Below are positions 1-9,033 of a stretch of 16,475 bases of DNA, in pieces. Position 1 is the stretch's first letter; each line of letters starts with the position of its first letter. The stretch is from Xanthoparmelia taractica. Lineage: Eukaryota > Ascomycota > Lecanoromycetes > Lecanorales > Parmeliaceae. A model generated the notes under the pieces. It was given only the letters and a program-made list of their open reading frames with translations, did no database searches and was not told the DNA's origin. The position numbers were made by a program, and so were the translations under genes. The DNA is taken from the NCBI GenBank assembly GCA_033085395.1, contig JANQBS010000522.1, positions 1-16,475 of the forward strand. Direction: 5' to 3'.

Positions 1-272
1 ATAATTACTTAAGCTAATTTCGCTCTAACTTATATATTAATCTAGAATTTTCTTATCTTATTCGTTATCTAATATAAAAAATAATTTATATTATAAAATA
101 TTTTTATATATATTAGAAATTTCTTAGATTATTTTATAATATTAGTAATTTCTTATCTTATATTTTTATAAGTAATCTAATATAATCTCTTTATAATATT
201 CTTTTATAATATAATATAATACGATATGATATAAAATATCTTATTAAATATACTAGATCTTTTCGGGTCGTA
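1..272 (-). repeat. Left arm of outward-facing inverted repeat; probable LTR in minus orientation
   Basis: Positions 58-272 are the reverse complement of 16261-16475 over 215 bp with no gap. I count about 11 mismatches, nearly all transitions. Positions 1-57 probably belong to the same repeat, but the partner stretch lies beyond the right window edge. The inner boundary is near 272 (reading inward on the minus strand: TACGA, then CGAAAAGATCTAG). The sequence has no coding trace and directly abuts the protease-RT region of element A. I infer a long terminal repeat of another retroelement inserted in element A, because terminal repeats of one family in opposite orientations explain a gap-free inverted repeat. 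Terminal inverted repeats of a DNA transposon are the alternative. The TG/CA ends and target duplication cannot be confirmed inside the window. Confidence 0.6.
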
Positions 273-892
273 AATCTAAGCGACGTTAAAAAGTAATTTT
301 CTTTTAAGTATTAGAAGTTTCTAAAAATCTTTAATTAATTTAAAATAAATTAACTTTCTTCGTATCGCCCTTATAATTATAAGATCGAGTTTATTAATAA
401 CTTTAAGTTATCTTAAAATCGCGTTTATTATATATCTCTCTATAAGCTTTAAAAGATTAAAGAGTATTTAATAAATAATTTATTTAAGAACTTTATTACT
501 TCTATTTACTTTAAAGATTAATGATAATCTTCGTTTTTATATAAATTATCGAAAGTTAAATATTATAATAAAATGTAATTAATATTTACTTTCTCTAATA
601 GAGAAAGTTATTAATAAAATTAAAGAATATCGATATTTCACTCGTCTAGATATTATCGCTATATTTAATAAGCTACGAATAAATCTCGATAGTAAGAATT
701 ATATAATCTTTATTATAGTTCTCGAGATCTATAAGTATCGAGTACTATTTTTTAAGCTAATAAATAAATCGAGTACTTTTTAATAATATATTAATAATAT
801 TCTATTCGATTTTCTAAACGATTTCTATTAAGTTTATTTAGACGATATTCTTATCTATAGTCGAACGAAGACGAAATATTAAAAGTACGTTA
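273..892 (+). pseudogene. Element A pol fragment 1: protease-RT linker and reverse transcriptase palm
   Basis: The frame is degenerate but recognisable. The linker just before RT (about 360-510) keeps the 'YRPYNYKIEF' and 'KIKEYL..NLF' stretches typical of fungal gypsy elements. RT follows from about 520: 'LRFYINYRKLN' (family usual LRFCVDYRKLN), then 'RLDIIAIFNKLRI', and the catalytic box YLDD intact at 835-846 within VYLDDILIYS. Stops lie where Gln or Trp codons are usual, as expected from RIP. Upstream of 360 only a short remnant of the protease-RT junction remains before the LTR arm. The reading frame is cut at 892 by a 109-bp insertion and resumes at 1002. The fragment cannot encode a working enzyme. 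Confidence 0.85.
888..892. repeat. Target-site duplication CGTTA, left copy
   Basis: CGTTA directly precedes the TG end of the 109-bp insertion and is repeated at 1002-1006. Removing one copy plus the insert rejoins the element A reading frame. Confidence 0.85.
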
Positions 893-1001
893 TGTCAAGA
901 CGGCTATCACTGGGTCATAAGATTAAAAGCTTCGGGAATATATCGCGCTTCATAGCACGATATGCTTCTATTAGGTATTATAAGCCAACTTCTCCCTCAC
1001 A
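893..1001. mobile_element. Solo LTR of a very small LTR retroelement (109 bp), spared by RIP
   Basis: The segment begins TGTCAAGACGG and ends CTCCCTCACA, so it has TGT...ACA ends. It is flanked by a 5-bp duplication CGTTA, as expected for LTR integration. It lies between YLDDILIYS and the 'VL.RL' helix of element A's RT and has no counterpart in that protein family. Its base use contrasts with its surroundings: I count 8 CpA and 3 TpG in 109 bp, against almost none in the flanks. I see no second copy in the window. The orientation is unknown. A miniature inverted-repeat transposon is less likely because the terminal inverted match is only 3 bp. The size suits TRIM/SMART-type elements. Confidence 0.75.
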
Positions 1002-1006
1002 CGTTA
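1002..1006. repeat. Target-site duplication CGTTA, right copy
   Basis: This is the second copy of the CGTTA duplication, adjoining the CA end of the 109-bp solo LTR. The element A reading frame continues from here. Confidence 0.85.
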
Positions 1007-1552
1007 AATAAGTTCTTTAACGTTTATAAGAGATTAATCTATAGGCTAATATTAAGAAATACGAATTCGATATCGAAGAAATCGTATTTCTAGATATTAT
1101 TATATTAGAAACTAATCTACGAATAAACTCTCGTAAGATCGAATCTATATTTAATTAAAATATCTCTATAAATCTTAAAGAGATTTAAGACTTTATAGAA
1201 TTTTTAAACTTCTATCGACGCTTTATTTATAAGTTTTTTAAGTTAATTAAATTTCTAATTAATCTTATAAAAAAGAATACTTTATTTATTTAAAATAAAG
1301 TTTACGTTAAGTCGTTTAAAGATCTTAAAAAGCGTATAATTACTATCTTAATTCTATATTATTTTAATTTTAAACGTTAAATTATTTTAGAGATCAATTC
1401 TTTTAACTATATATTAAGAGAAATCTTATTTTAATATAACGACGATAAAGTTTTATACTCGATAATATTCTATAATAAGAGTATAATTTTAGCGAAATAT
1501 AATTATTATATTTATAATAAAGAATTACTAGTAATTATTTAATATTTCGAAG

Positions 1553-1557
1553 ATTAA
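1553..1557. repeat. Target-site duplication ATTAA, left copy
   Basis: ATTAA immediately precedes the 5' LTR of element B and is repeated at 9029-9033 after its 3' LTR. The 5-bp length is usual for Ty3/gypsy integration. Confidence 0.93.
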
Positions 1558-1785
1558 TGTTAGGAATAAGGTCTTGAGCCCTAACTAAGGGGATTCTAAA
1601 GCGCTTGGCATACGTATGCTTGGCGGACCCTTGGCGAACAAGCTTAAATAAGCGATCTCTCTAAGTTTCCTTTTCTTCTTTCTTAAGAATTAGTCTTACT
1701 ATTAGATCTATATATAAAATATATATCTTTTTAATTTCACACTACTATATAACTCTAAGACTCTAATCTAGAATTAAGTCTAATA
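1558..1785 (+). repeat. Element B 5' LTR (228 bp)
   Basis: It starts TGTTAGGAATAAGG and ends GTCTAATA (the right copy ends CTAACA). It aligns to 8801-9028 without gaps. I count about 25 differences, all transitions, which is RIP rather than neutral drift. A possible TATA box is at 1711-1718. The G+C-richer stretch at about 1570-1640 still has TpG and CpA sites. Confidence 0.93.
1711..1718 (+). promoter_or_regulatory. Possible TATA box in element B LTR
   Basis: TATATAAA lies in the 3' half of the 5' LTR and is nearly conserved in the right copy as TATATGAA. In such AT-rich DNA this is weak evidence. Confidence 0.3.
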
Positions 1786-1931
1786 ATTCTAATTCTTTTA
1801 ACTCTTCTTAGAGATAATAATTCGAAATTAATATAATAATTACGATAAGAGCGCAGACGTCGCGGTTATAAAACGAATTCTCGTCGTCGAGTATAATATC
1901 GAATTAGAATATTATTACGATTTAATTTGAA
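1786..1931 (+). other. Element B leader between 5' LTR and gag
   Basis: A short untranslated leader is expected here with a primer-binding site directly after the LTR. The sequence at 1786-1805 is AT-rich, and I could not match it to the 3' end of any tRNA, perhaps because of RIP. I see no other structure. Confidence 0.5.
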
Positions 1932-3240
1932 GAATTAGATTATATCTCGAATCTTAATATAGAGAATTGTATTAAAGTCGTTAATAATAATTTCGATGAA
2001 GAATCGAGTAATAGTAATAACGATAAAAATAATATTAACGATGATTAAAAAAGTATATCTGACGAAGAGCAAGATATTAATAAGTAGAGTATATCTATTC
2101 TAAACGAACGAATCGCGCGTATTACTCGTAAGCGAGATTAGCTCGTATAGCAACGTCGACTCGAATTTCTTGAAGTAGAAATTAATATACTTAAACGAGA
2201 TTAAATATTTATAGGTCGTAATCGCAACGACGTGAGTAATATATTCGATTTATCTAGAATTCGAGGTACGAAACGAATCGCTAATATCGATTATAAACTT
2301 AATAATATTATCTTACGACCTCGAAAATTAATTAGATTAGAAAAGTTATTAATTTATTATAATAAGCCGATTAGAGAATATTATAACTTCGTACGAGAGA
2401 TAAATAAGGCGTTTCGTCTTACGTCGAAAAATTTCTCTATCGAGAAGAATAAAATTCTTTAAATATAATAATTTCTTAATAATAATTAAAAAGAGCTCTG
2501 GGCTAATAAGAAAGATAAGTATTTAGATCGTTATTATACTTGATAGAAGTTTATCGATTTTTTATTAAATTAAATCGAGAACTCGATAAATCGTGATCTT
2601 AACGTCGCTTAATAATATATTAATGCTTAATAGAGACAAAATTAAATAGTGCGTTAATTTAATAACTATCTTCGGTCCCTAGAGATATAAATAAATCTCT
2701 ACATCGAAGATTAATAAATATATTACTTATTCACGAAGCTTTATTTAAAACTTCGTTATAAATTAATCGATATTTAAATAATGCTAATTAAGCGAAACGA
2801 GTTATTAACGCTTACGACACGCTTGGAAAATAATATAAGAAGATAAAATTTTTCTTTTAAAGAATATAAAGTTGAGAGTGCTTCTATCTTTTAAGGAAAT
2901 TAGAATCGAGAAAATTAGAATTCTTAAAATAAAAATAATAATGAATCGTAATCGTCGCAAAGATAGAATGGATCTTATTCGAATAGTAAATAATTTAAAG
3001 ACGACAAGTCTAAAAGTGATAAGTCGAAGGATCTTAGTAAGATTCAGTGTTATAATTACGAGAAGTATAGTTATTATATTAATACTTATATAAAATCGAA
3101 GAAATAAAAAGCGAGTGATCTTAATGAGATCTTAGTTGAATTTATTGATAATTATAAGTTATACGCGATAAAATCGTCGGGAAAAGATAAACTTTCGTCG
3201 AAGACTTCGCAGCGGCGAGAGTAAAAGTAGAAATAGTATC
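1932..3240 (+). pseudogene. gag: Element B gag: degenerate capsid/nucleocapsid protein with zinc knuckle
   Basis: The frame (first base congruent to 0 mod 3) has few stops from 1932 onward; the true start codon is not identifiable. The N-terminal part is acidic and Asn/Ser-rich. A predicted coiled coil with heptad-like charge follows at about 2095-2200, then an open run at 2232-2462. A retrotransposon Gag capsid region lies at about 2350-2860, with family-like stretches such as 'FNNYLRSLE' and 'FTKLYLKLRYKL'. A basic linker leads to a CX2CX4HX4C zinc knuckle at 3048-3089. Its first Cys is intact, while the second Cys, the His and the last Cys all read Tyr through single transitions. Gag would package element RNA. 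It is in a different frame from pol, so the intact ancestor needed a frameshift or separate initiation. Confidence 0.8.
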
Positions 3241-6200
3241 GATTTTATTATTAATTTATAAGAGTGAGATACTTTTAGAGAATTAGAGCGAATCGCTAAT
3301 TCTCGATTAATTCTATTTTAATATTAATATCGAGGTGAATATACTTAAATAGCGCTTCGCACTCGAGTATAATCTGATTAAGATTAATAATTCTTTGTTA
3401 AAGCCGGTTTGAATGAATGATAAGTCAATATATTGCTACGGTGCGTATCTAGTAACGTATCGATTACGAGATAGTTGAGGTCGTATTAAATGTTACGAAT
3501 ATATATTCTATGTCATTAATAAAGAGAAATTCTTAATAGTATTCGATTTTTCTATATTAATCGATAAGGGTATTAAGATAGATATGGTCGATCGAACTTG
3601 GCGTTTCGAAGTTGAAAAGCAATTACTTAAGATTCTAAAATCTTAATAATTTGCTAATGCTTTGAACGATTATAAGATTCTTTATGCTTTAATTATAACG
3701 AATATTCTATCGTAGAAGAAATATATCTATAATATATCGAAAGTATATGCTATTCGAATAGGTGACGTAGAGGCTACTTAGTAGCTTCTCGATAAACTAA
3801 AAGAATACGAAGATATATTCTTATCGAAAGAGATAGAACGACTCTCGTCGTATAAGAATCGTAATTATACTATCGAAATAATAGCGAAGTCTTCGTTTAG
3901 CTCGCTATATAATTTGTTTAACGTCGAGCTCGCGATACTTAGAATTTATCTCGATGAAGTCTTAGCAAAGAGTTAAATTAGACACTCTACGAGTTTGATA
4001 GAAGTTCTTATCTTATTCGTTTCAAAGAAGAATAAAGAATTGCGCTTATATGTCGACTATCGTGAACTAAATAAGATAATCGTTAAAAATTATTATTTGT
4101 TATCCTTAATTAGCGAGACGCTTAATCGTCTAAATAGCGCTAAGCGATACATGAAATTTAATTTGAAGAACGCTTACTATTATATGCGAATTCGTAAGGG
4201 TGACGAGTGGAAAACGATATTTTGTACTCGTTATAATTATTTCGAGTATATAATAATATTATTCGAATTAACAAATATCTTAGTAATCTTTTAAGCTTAT
4301 ATTAATAAGACTTTAACGAGACTAATAAATCGTTTTTGCGTGATATATCTAGATAATATTCTTATTTATTTTAATTCAAAGAATAAGTATTTAAATCACG
4401 TGAAATAAGTACTAAATCGATTTCGACGATATAATCTCTATGTGAGCTTAAAGAAATGCGAGTTCTTTGTTATCGAAGTGAAATTTCTTAATTTTATAAT
4501 ATCTATTATTAACGTCGCAATAAATAAACGTAAAATAACTATAATTTAAGATTAATCGAAATTAAAGAGTTATTACGACGTATAAGTCTTTCTAAGATTT
4601 ATAAACTTTTATCGAAGATTTATTTATTATTATTCTTAGATTATAGCTTCTTTAACGAGACTTCTTAAGAAAAGGGAAAAGAGTGTTAAATCGGGACTCT
4701 TCGTGTGACTCGAAGTCGCGGAGTGCGCGTTTTAGAAGCTAAAGGCGGCCTTTACAAATACGTCTCTTTTAAAACACTTTGATTTTTAACTATCGATTCG
4801 GGTCGAGATCGACGCTTCTTTATTTAATTTGATATATATATTAATTTAATTATATGTAAATAATTAATAATATTTCGTCGCTTTTTATTCGAGAAAGATA
4901 ATCGATACGGAGTATAATTATAAAATATATAATTAAGAGCTTCTTGCGATTGTAAAGACGTTTAAATATTAGCGCTATTATTTAGAGGGAAGTTTTTATT
5001 TTATTGAAGTTCTAATTAATTATAATAATTTAAAGTATTTTATAAGATAGTCGATACTAAATAGTAGACAAGTTCGTTAAATAATAAAACTATTTTTCTA
5101 CGATTTCTTGATTTCGCATAGATCGGGTAAAATAAATTCTACTAATGCGTTATTGAGACGATTCGACTATAAGAACGAAAATAACACGATTAATAAGCTT
5201 CTTTCTACGCTACAGTAGAAGCTAACTAAAGTCGAATATCTTTCGAATCTCGTTTTTACTATTATTAAAATAGTATATAAGAATAGCGTAAGCTATACGC
5301 ATGGGCGATAAGGTCTTAATTATAAGTATTCCGTGATATTAAACGATCTAAGTATAAATAAGAGTCTCTTAAGTGCGGATTCGCGGGAAGAAGCGTTTAC
5401 AAAAAGAGTAGCGCTTAAAATTTTAATAATTATAGTAATATAAGAAATTCACTTAAACGTAGTATATTCTTCGAGGCTTAGAAAATCTTAATCTTAAATT
5501 AGAGGGAGTTTAAGCGAGACGCTTGCTTAATATGAACGCAACGAAGTCGATAAGCGACTTAATTCTATTATTAAAACTACTAATTATAAATAGCTCGTTT
5601 CACGCTTAATTATCGAGGTATTAATAATTAGCGAAACGATATATAATGTAAATAGTAAATTTATTTATAAATATATAAAAGCATTTTAATAAGAGAACGC
5701 TCTTATAAAATAGTATAAAGCTAATAAAGCGTAGAATAAACGAACGCGAAGCGCCGATGCTTAAACTTAAGATAGTTAGGGATTATTAAGATATAATAAT
5801 AAATTATATATTCTTAAAGAAGACTTAGTTCGTGAAGAGTTATTAAAGCGTTATTACGATAATCTTATAATAAGATATTTCGATATCGATAAGATACTCG
5901 AGTTAATAGATAGAAAATATTATTAAAATAATATGAAAGCGAACGTTATAGAGTATATTTATACATATAATATCTGCCAGCGTGTGAAAGTGAAACGTTA
6001 TCGCTTCTATAGTAAGTTGAGTGCGCTTTCGCTATTCACTAAATTATGAAGGAAAATTACGATGAACTTTATAATAGATCTTTCGTCAAGTAAGCGTAAG
6101 AATCGCGTTTATAATACGATTCTTATAATAATTAATAGATATATTAAAATGGCAAGATATCTATTAATTAATAAGATAATTAATGCGATGTAATTCGAGG

Positions 6201-7120
6201 AGTTATTTATCAAGAAAATTATACTTCGATATAAAGCATTTGAAGATATTATCACAGATCGGAAATCTATCTTTATAAGTGCGTTTTGATTGAAAGTCTA
6301 CTATTAATTGCATATAAAGCGTAGACTAAGTACTACTTTTTATTCTCAAACTAACGAATAGATAAAACGATAAAATTAGACTTTAAAATATTATCTTAAA
6401 GTGTATTATTTAGAGCGATAAGACAATTAAATAGATTTTTTATTAATTACCGAGTTCGCGTATTATCGAAGCGAACATAAAACGATAGATTATAATCTAT
6501 TTCTCGCAATATATGGCTATTAATTAGAACTTAAGTTAATCGCTAAGAATAGCGCTATTAAGAGAGGAATATTCGCAGCGAAAGAACGTGTTAAAGAAAT
6601 CGATGCGATTTAATAAGAGCTTAAAAGTTATTAGCAAAGCGTATAGAAAACGCAAGCGAAGTCTTATAATAAGGATTATAAACCGTAAACGTTTAATCGT
6701 AATAATTTTATTATTCTTTCTACGAAGAACTTAAAGTAAAAGAGATTAAGTAAGAAACTTTCTAATAAGCTAATTAACTCTTTTCGAATATAAAAGTGTA
6801 TCGAAAAGTAAGCGTATCGACTATAATTATTATTAATCTATCGAATTTATCTCGTCTTTTATATATTATTATTAAAATCTTATTAACGAAGACTAAGAAA
6901 TTCGAATATTTCGAAATATTTTATTTTTAAGCTTATAAACGAAGACGAAGAATATTCGATAGAGTTTATATATAAGAAATATACTCGAAAGAGCGAGATA
7001 GAATATCTTATTCGATAAAAAGATTATTTTAAAGAGTATAACGAATAACTTAGTGAAGAAGTTATAAATAATGCGTAAGATATAATTAATAAGTTTAATA
7101 AGCACGGGTTACGGGGTTGA
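3241..7120 (+). pseudogene. pol: Element B pol: protease, RT, RNase H, integrase, chromodomain
   Basis: One frame (congruent to 2 mod 3) carries all domains. Protease is at about 3370-3620 ('GRIKCYEYIFYVIN', 'GIKIDMVDRTWRF'). RT has 'LRLYVDYRELNKI' near 4045, 'GDEWKTIFCTRY' and YLDN at 4346-4357, where the second catalytic Asp has become Asn. RNase H (about 4800-5130) has 'EIDAS' and 'YNYKIYN.ELLAIVK'. Integrase has a degenerate HHCC finger near 5840-5990. Its first catalytic Asp is now Asn (6065-6067), the second is kept (6257-6259), and the Glu is now Lys (6365-6367). The spacing is DD35E. A chromodomain lies at about 6941-7105 ('RKSEIEYLIR', 'KDYFKEYNE'), which should direct integration to heterochromatin. 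TGA at 7118-7120 may be the end. The longest clean run is 3995-4294. Confidence 0.9.
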
Positions 7121-7700
7121 AAAGTATAAAGAATATATATTAAAAAAGGGACTCGAAGATTAGCTAATTTTAAAAAAGAGCTTAGAGATAAAGGAACTCA
7201 ACTATAAAGAGTCGAATCTCGGGTTATCGCAATAAATAATAATATCAAAACGGCTAAGAAAAACTAACGGCGTTTCGAAAGACGGCGAAAAACTTCTATT
7301 ATATAGGGTAACATAAATAATTAGCACACGATTCTCGATTTTAGCGCCCGATAAATATAGATTAAACGTTAGATTATTAAAACTCTTCTATTAATATATT
7401 CTACGAGAGAGGTTTTTTCTTCGCGCTTCTCGAGTCTTCGAATAACGAATATAAGAAAATATAAGAATCCTATTTATTAAAAAAAGAAGAGTTACTAAAA
7501 GAGAAAGAAGAAGAGAAAGCGTTTACGTTTTCGTCGATAGACGATAATGTAGTAAGCTAAAAATTCTCAGAAGACCTAGATTCGTTCTCGTCGTTATCGT
7601 TATCCCTCTTATCGTTATCTTCTTCGTTCTCCTCGTTATCGTCAAAATTAAGATTCGTCGCCGACGAATTTAATATAGAAAGATTCGCCTAAAAGTCAAC
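7121..7700 (+). other. Element B 3' extension, first part: low-complexity coding-like remnants
   Basis: This follows the chromodomain. In the pol frame a charged, Lys/Arg-rich stretch (about 7142-7290, 'KKGTRRLANFKKEL') could be a C-terminal tail of pol. From about 7385 a second frame reads through a Lys/Glu-rich segment ('LLKEKEEEKAF') into a Ser/Leu-rich tract at 7584-7640. That tract is built from imperfect TCGTTATC-like units; on the minus strand it would read Asp/Asn/Glu-rich. I recognise no domain. It may be a spacer, a pol tail, or the start of the extra reading frame downstream. Confidence 0.4.
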
Positions 7701-8460
7701 GTTAATATATATTAAACGCGTTTAAAATCGATACGAGGTATAGGGATATATACGTTATATCGCAACACGTTTAAAATCCTTATAAGAGTGATAAAGATTA
7801 TGCGAAGGGACTTTACTTAATTTATCTAAATGCTAAGAGTATTCGACTTCTTCGCTTCGTTAAAGCGATCTATTATTCATTAATAAACATTAAAAACTTT
7901 TTCGTATACTTTTATAACGTTTATAAGTTGAAGCGTCGAAGTGTATTTAGAATTCTTTAAGTTAAGATTATTAATAATCGTCGCTTCGAAGCGATAGCGA
8001 AGTCGAAATATATAATTCGCTTCTGAAATTATCTCGTGACGCTTTGGAATCTAAAATAGCGATCGTTTAACACGCGTTAAATATGCGTAGTCTTTGTGTC
8101 AACTTATCGCTACGTAATTAAAACGCGATTCGACGTAGATTATATATTTTATTAATATGCTTTTCTTAGAATCGAATATCGCCTTGTATTCTATCGAATC
8201 GTGCTCGTAAGCACGTCGCATATAGCGCGAGTAAGAATTCTCGATAAGCCTTATTAACGGGTCTGCTAATCGTGTAGTAATCGGGTGTTGATCGGGCTAA
8301 TAACGTATTAGTAACGATTGTGTATCTTCTTCAATTTCGAAAAACTTATAATAACTAATATAGTAGTAGATATCTTTTAGGTGTTTAATATGTGTAAAGA
8401 ATTTATAAAATATATATTTGCTTTTAATAACACTGGTGTCGCGTAGAGAATAAAATATTT
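7700..8460 (+). pseudogene. Element B degenerate third reading frame, product unidentified
   Basis: In one frame (congruent to 2 mod 3, the same as pol) this stretch has roughly 12 stops in 250 codons. By my estimate that is about half the number expected in random DNA of this base composition, and several stops sit where Trp or Gln would restore reading. Visible stretches are 'FKIDTRYRDIYVISQHV', 'AKGLYLIYLNAKSIRLLRFV', 'YKLKRRSVFRIL', 'VFVSTYRYVIKTRFDVDY' and 'VLVSTSHIARVRILDKPY'. I recognise no family. Standard chromoviruses end soon after the chromodomain, so this may be an accessory ORF, a captured host gene fragment, or a coincidental open stretch. A frameshift near 7700 separates it from the Ser/Leu-rich frame upstream. 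Confidence 0.4.
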
Positions 8461-8784
8461 GTTAAGAAAAGAAAATTTTCTCGAAAAATTAATACTTTTT
8501 TATTAATAACTTGATTATTAATACACGCGAATCGTACGCGCCGCGTATATCGAATACGACGATAATATCTACTCTAGGTATTCTTAAAATTATATAGCAA
8601 AATTATTTCTAGCGTCGAGTGTTCTATCGCTTTGGGTTTTGTTTATGTTTATAATGTACTTTATATATGAAGCGCTATTAAGAGAAACTCTTTCTCTTCT
8701 TTTTTTATTAGGTTTAAAGAGTTTTAATAAGTCTTTTAAGAGTATTAATTCTTTTAGTTATATTAAATTCGAGAACGAATTTTC
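8461..8784 (+). other. Element B 3' untranslated region
   Basis: AT-rich sequence between the last coding-like frame and the polypurine tract. It includes a CpG-rich patch at about 8520-8560 and a T-rich run near 8695-8710. No gene or RNA was recognised. Confidence 0.5.
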
Positions 8785-8800
8785 GAAGAAAAAAGATAAT
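8785..8800 (+). promoter_or_regulatory. Polypurine tract of element B
   Basis: GAAGAAAAAAGATAAT directly precedes the 3' LTR. It is the expected place for plus-strand primer initiation in reverse transcription. Confidence 0.65.
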
Positions 8801-9028
8801 TATTAGGAATAAGATCTTGGGCCTTAATTAAGGGGACTTTGAAGCGCTTAATATACGTATGCTTGATGAACCCTTGGCGAATAAGCTTAAATAAGCGATC
8901 TCTCCAAGTTTTCTTTTCTCCTTTCTTAAGAATTAGTCTTACTATCAAATCTATATATGAAATATATATCTTTCTAATTTCACACTACTACATAACTCTA
9001 AGACTCTAATCTAGAATCAAGTCTAACA
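8801..9028 (+). repeat. Element B 3' LTR (228 bp)
   Basis: Direct repeat of 1558-1785. It starts TATTAGGAATAAG (G of the TG end changed to A) and ends GTCTAACA. Differences from the left copy are transitions in both directions, showing that each copy was mutated independently. Confidence 0.93.
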
Positions 9029-9033
9029 ATTAA
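9029..9033. repeat. Target-site duplication ATTAA, right copy
   Basis: Second copy of ATTAA after the element B 3' LTR. The element A RNase H reading frame continues directly from it. Confidence 0.93.

Larger units (their letters stand above)
1002..1557 (+). pseudogene. Element A pol fragment 2: RT thumb/connection and start of RNase H
   Basis: The pol reading frame resumes after the solo LTR. It shows the region matching 'K.EFDIEEIVFL', then 'FIEFLNFYRRFIYKF' (family FLGFANFYRRFI), the 'LIKKNTLF' stretch, and the RNase H entry around 1390. The usual catalytic Asp of 'E.DAS' reads Asn here (codon 1396-1398, GAT or GAC to AAT). Later 'IFYNKSIILAKYNYYIYNKELL' corresponds to the VAFYSRKLSPAE.NY.IYDKELL motif. 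The frame stops at 1557, inside the 'EDW' that normally precedes R..L. Element B is inserted there, and the remaining RNase H sequence is found at 9029 onward. Confidence 0.85.
1558..9028 (+). mobile_element. Element B: complete but degenerate chromovirus (Ty3/gypsy), 7,471 bp
   Basis: The element is bounded by two 228-bp direct repeats (1558-1785 and 8801-9028) and a 5-bp target duplication ATTAA. Inside, in order, are gag with coiled coil and zinc knuckle; pol in a different frame with protease, RT, RNase H, integrase and chromodomain; a 1.7-kb 3' extension; and a purine-rich tract before the right LTR. It is inserted in the same orientation as element A, inside A's RNase H. It keeps far more CpA/TpG than A, and the longest open frames of the window lie in it, so it is younger or was RIPped less. 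Catalytic residues in RT and integrase are lost through G-to-A changes, so it is dead. Confidence 0.93.

Noticed and set aside
1..300. Replication origin or centromere from the extreme AT content
   Set aside because: The AT richness is explained by RIP of repeats and continues across the window. No specific motif supports either role.
2872..3093. Open frame of 73 codons over the gag zinc-knuckle region
   Set aside because: It is in a different phase from the real gag frame, which has the coiled coil, capsid and zinc knuckle. Its Ile/Arg-rich product is a shadow.
6893..7105. Minus-strand open frame of 70 codons
   Set aside because: It lies antisense to the chromodomain of element B and is hydrophobic only because it mirrors AT-rich codons.
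8763..8948. Minus-strand open frame of 61 codons
   Set aside because: It spans the polypurine tract and the right LTR of element B, so it is non-coding by position.
1558..9028. Dating element B from LTR divergence (about 25 of 228 sites)
   Set aside because: All differences I counted are transitions, as RIP makes in bulk. A molecular-clock age would be meaningless.
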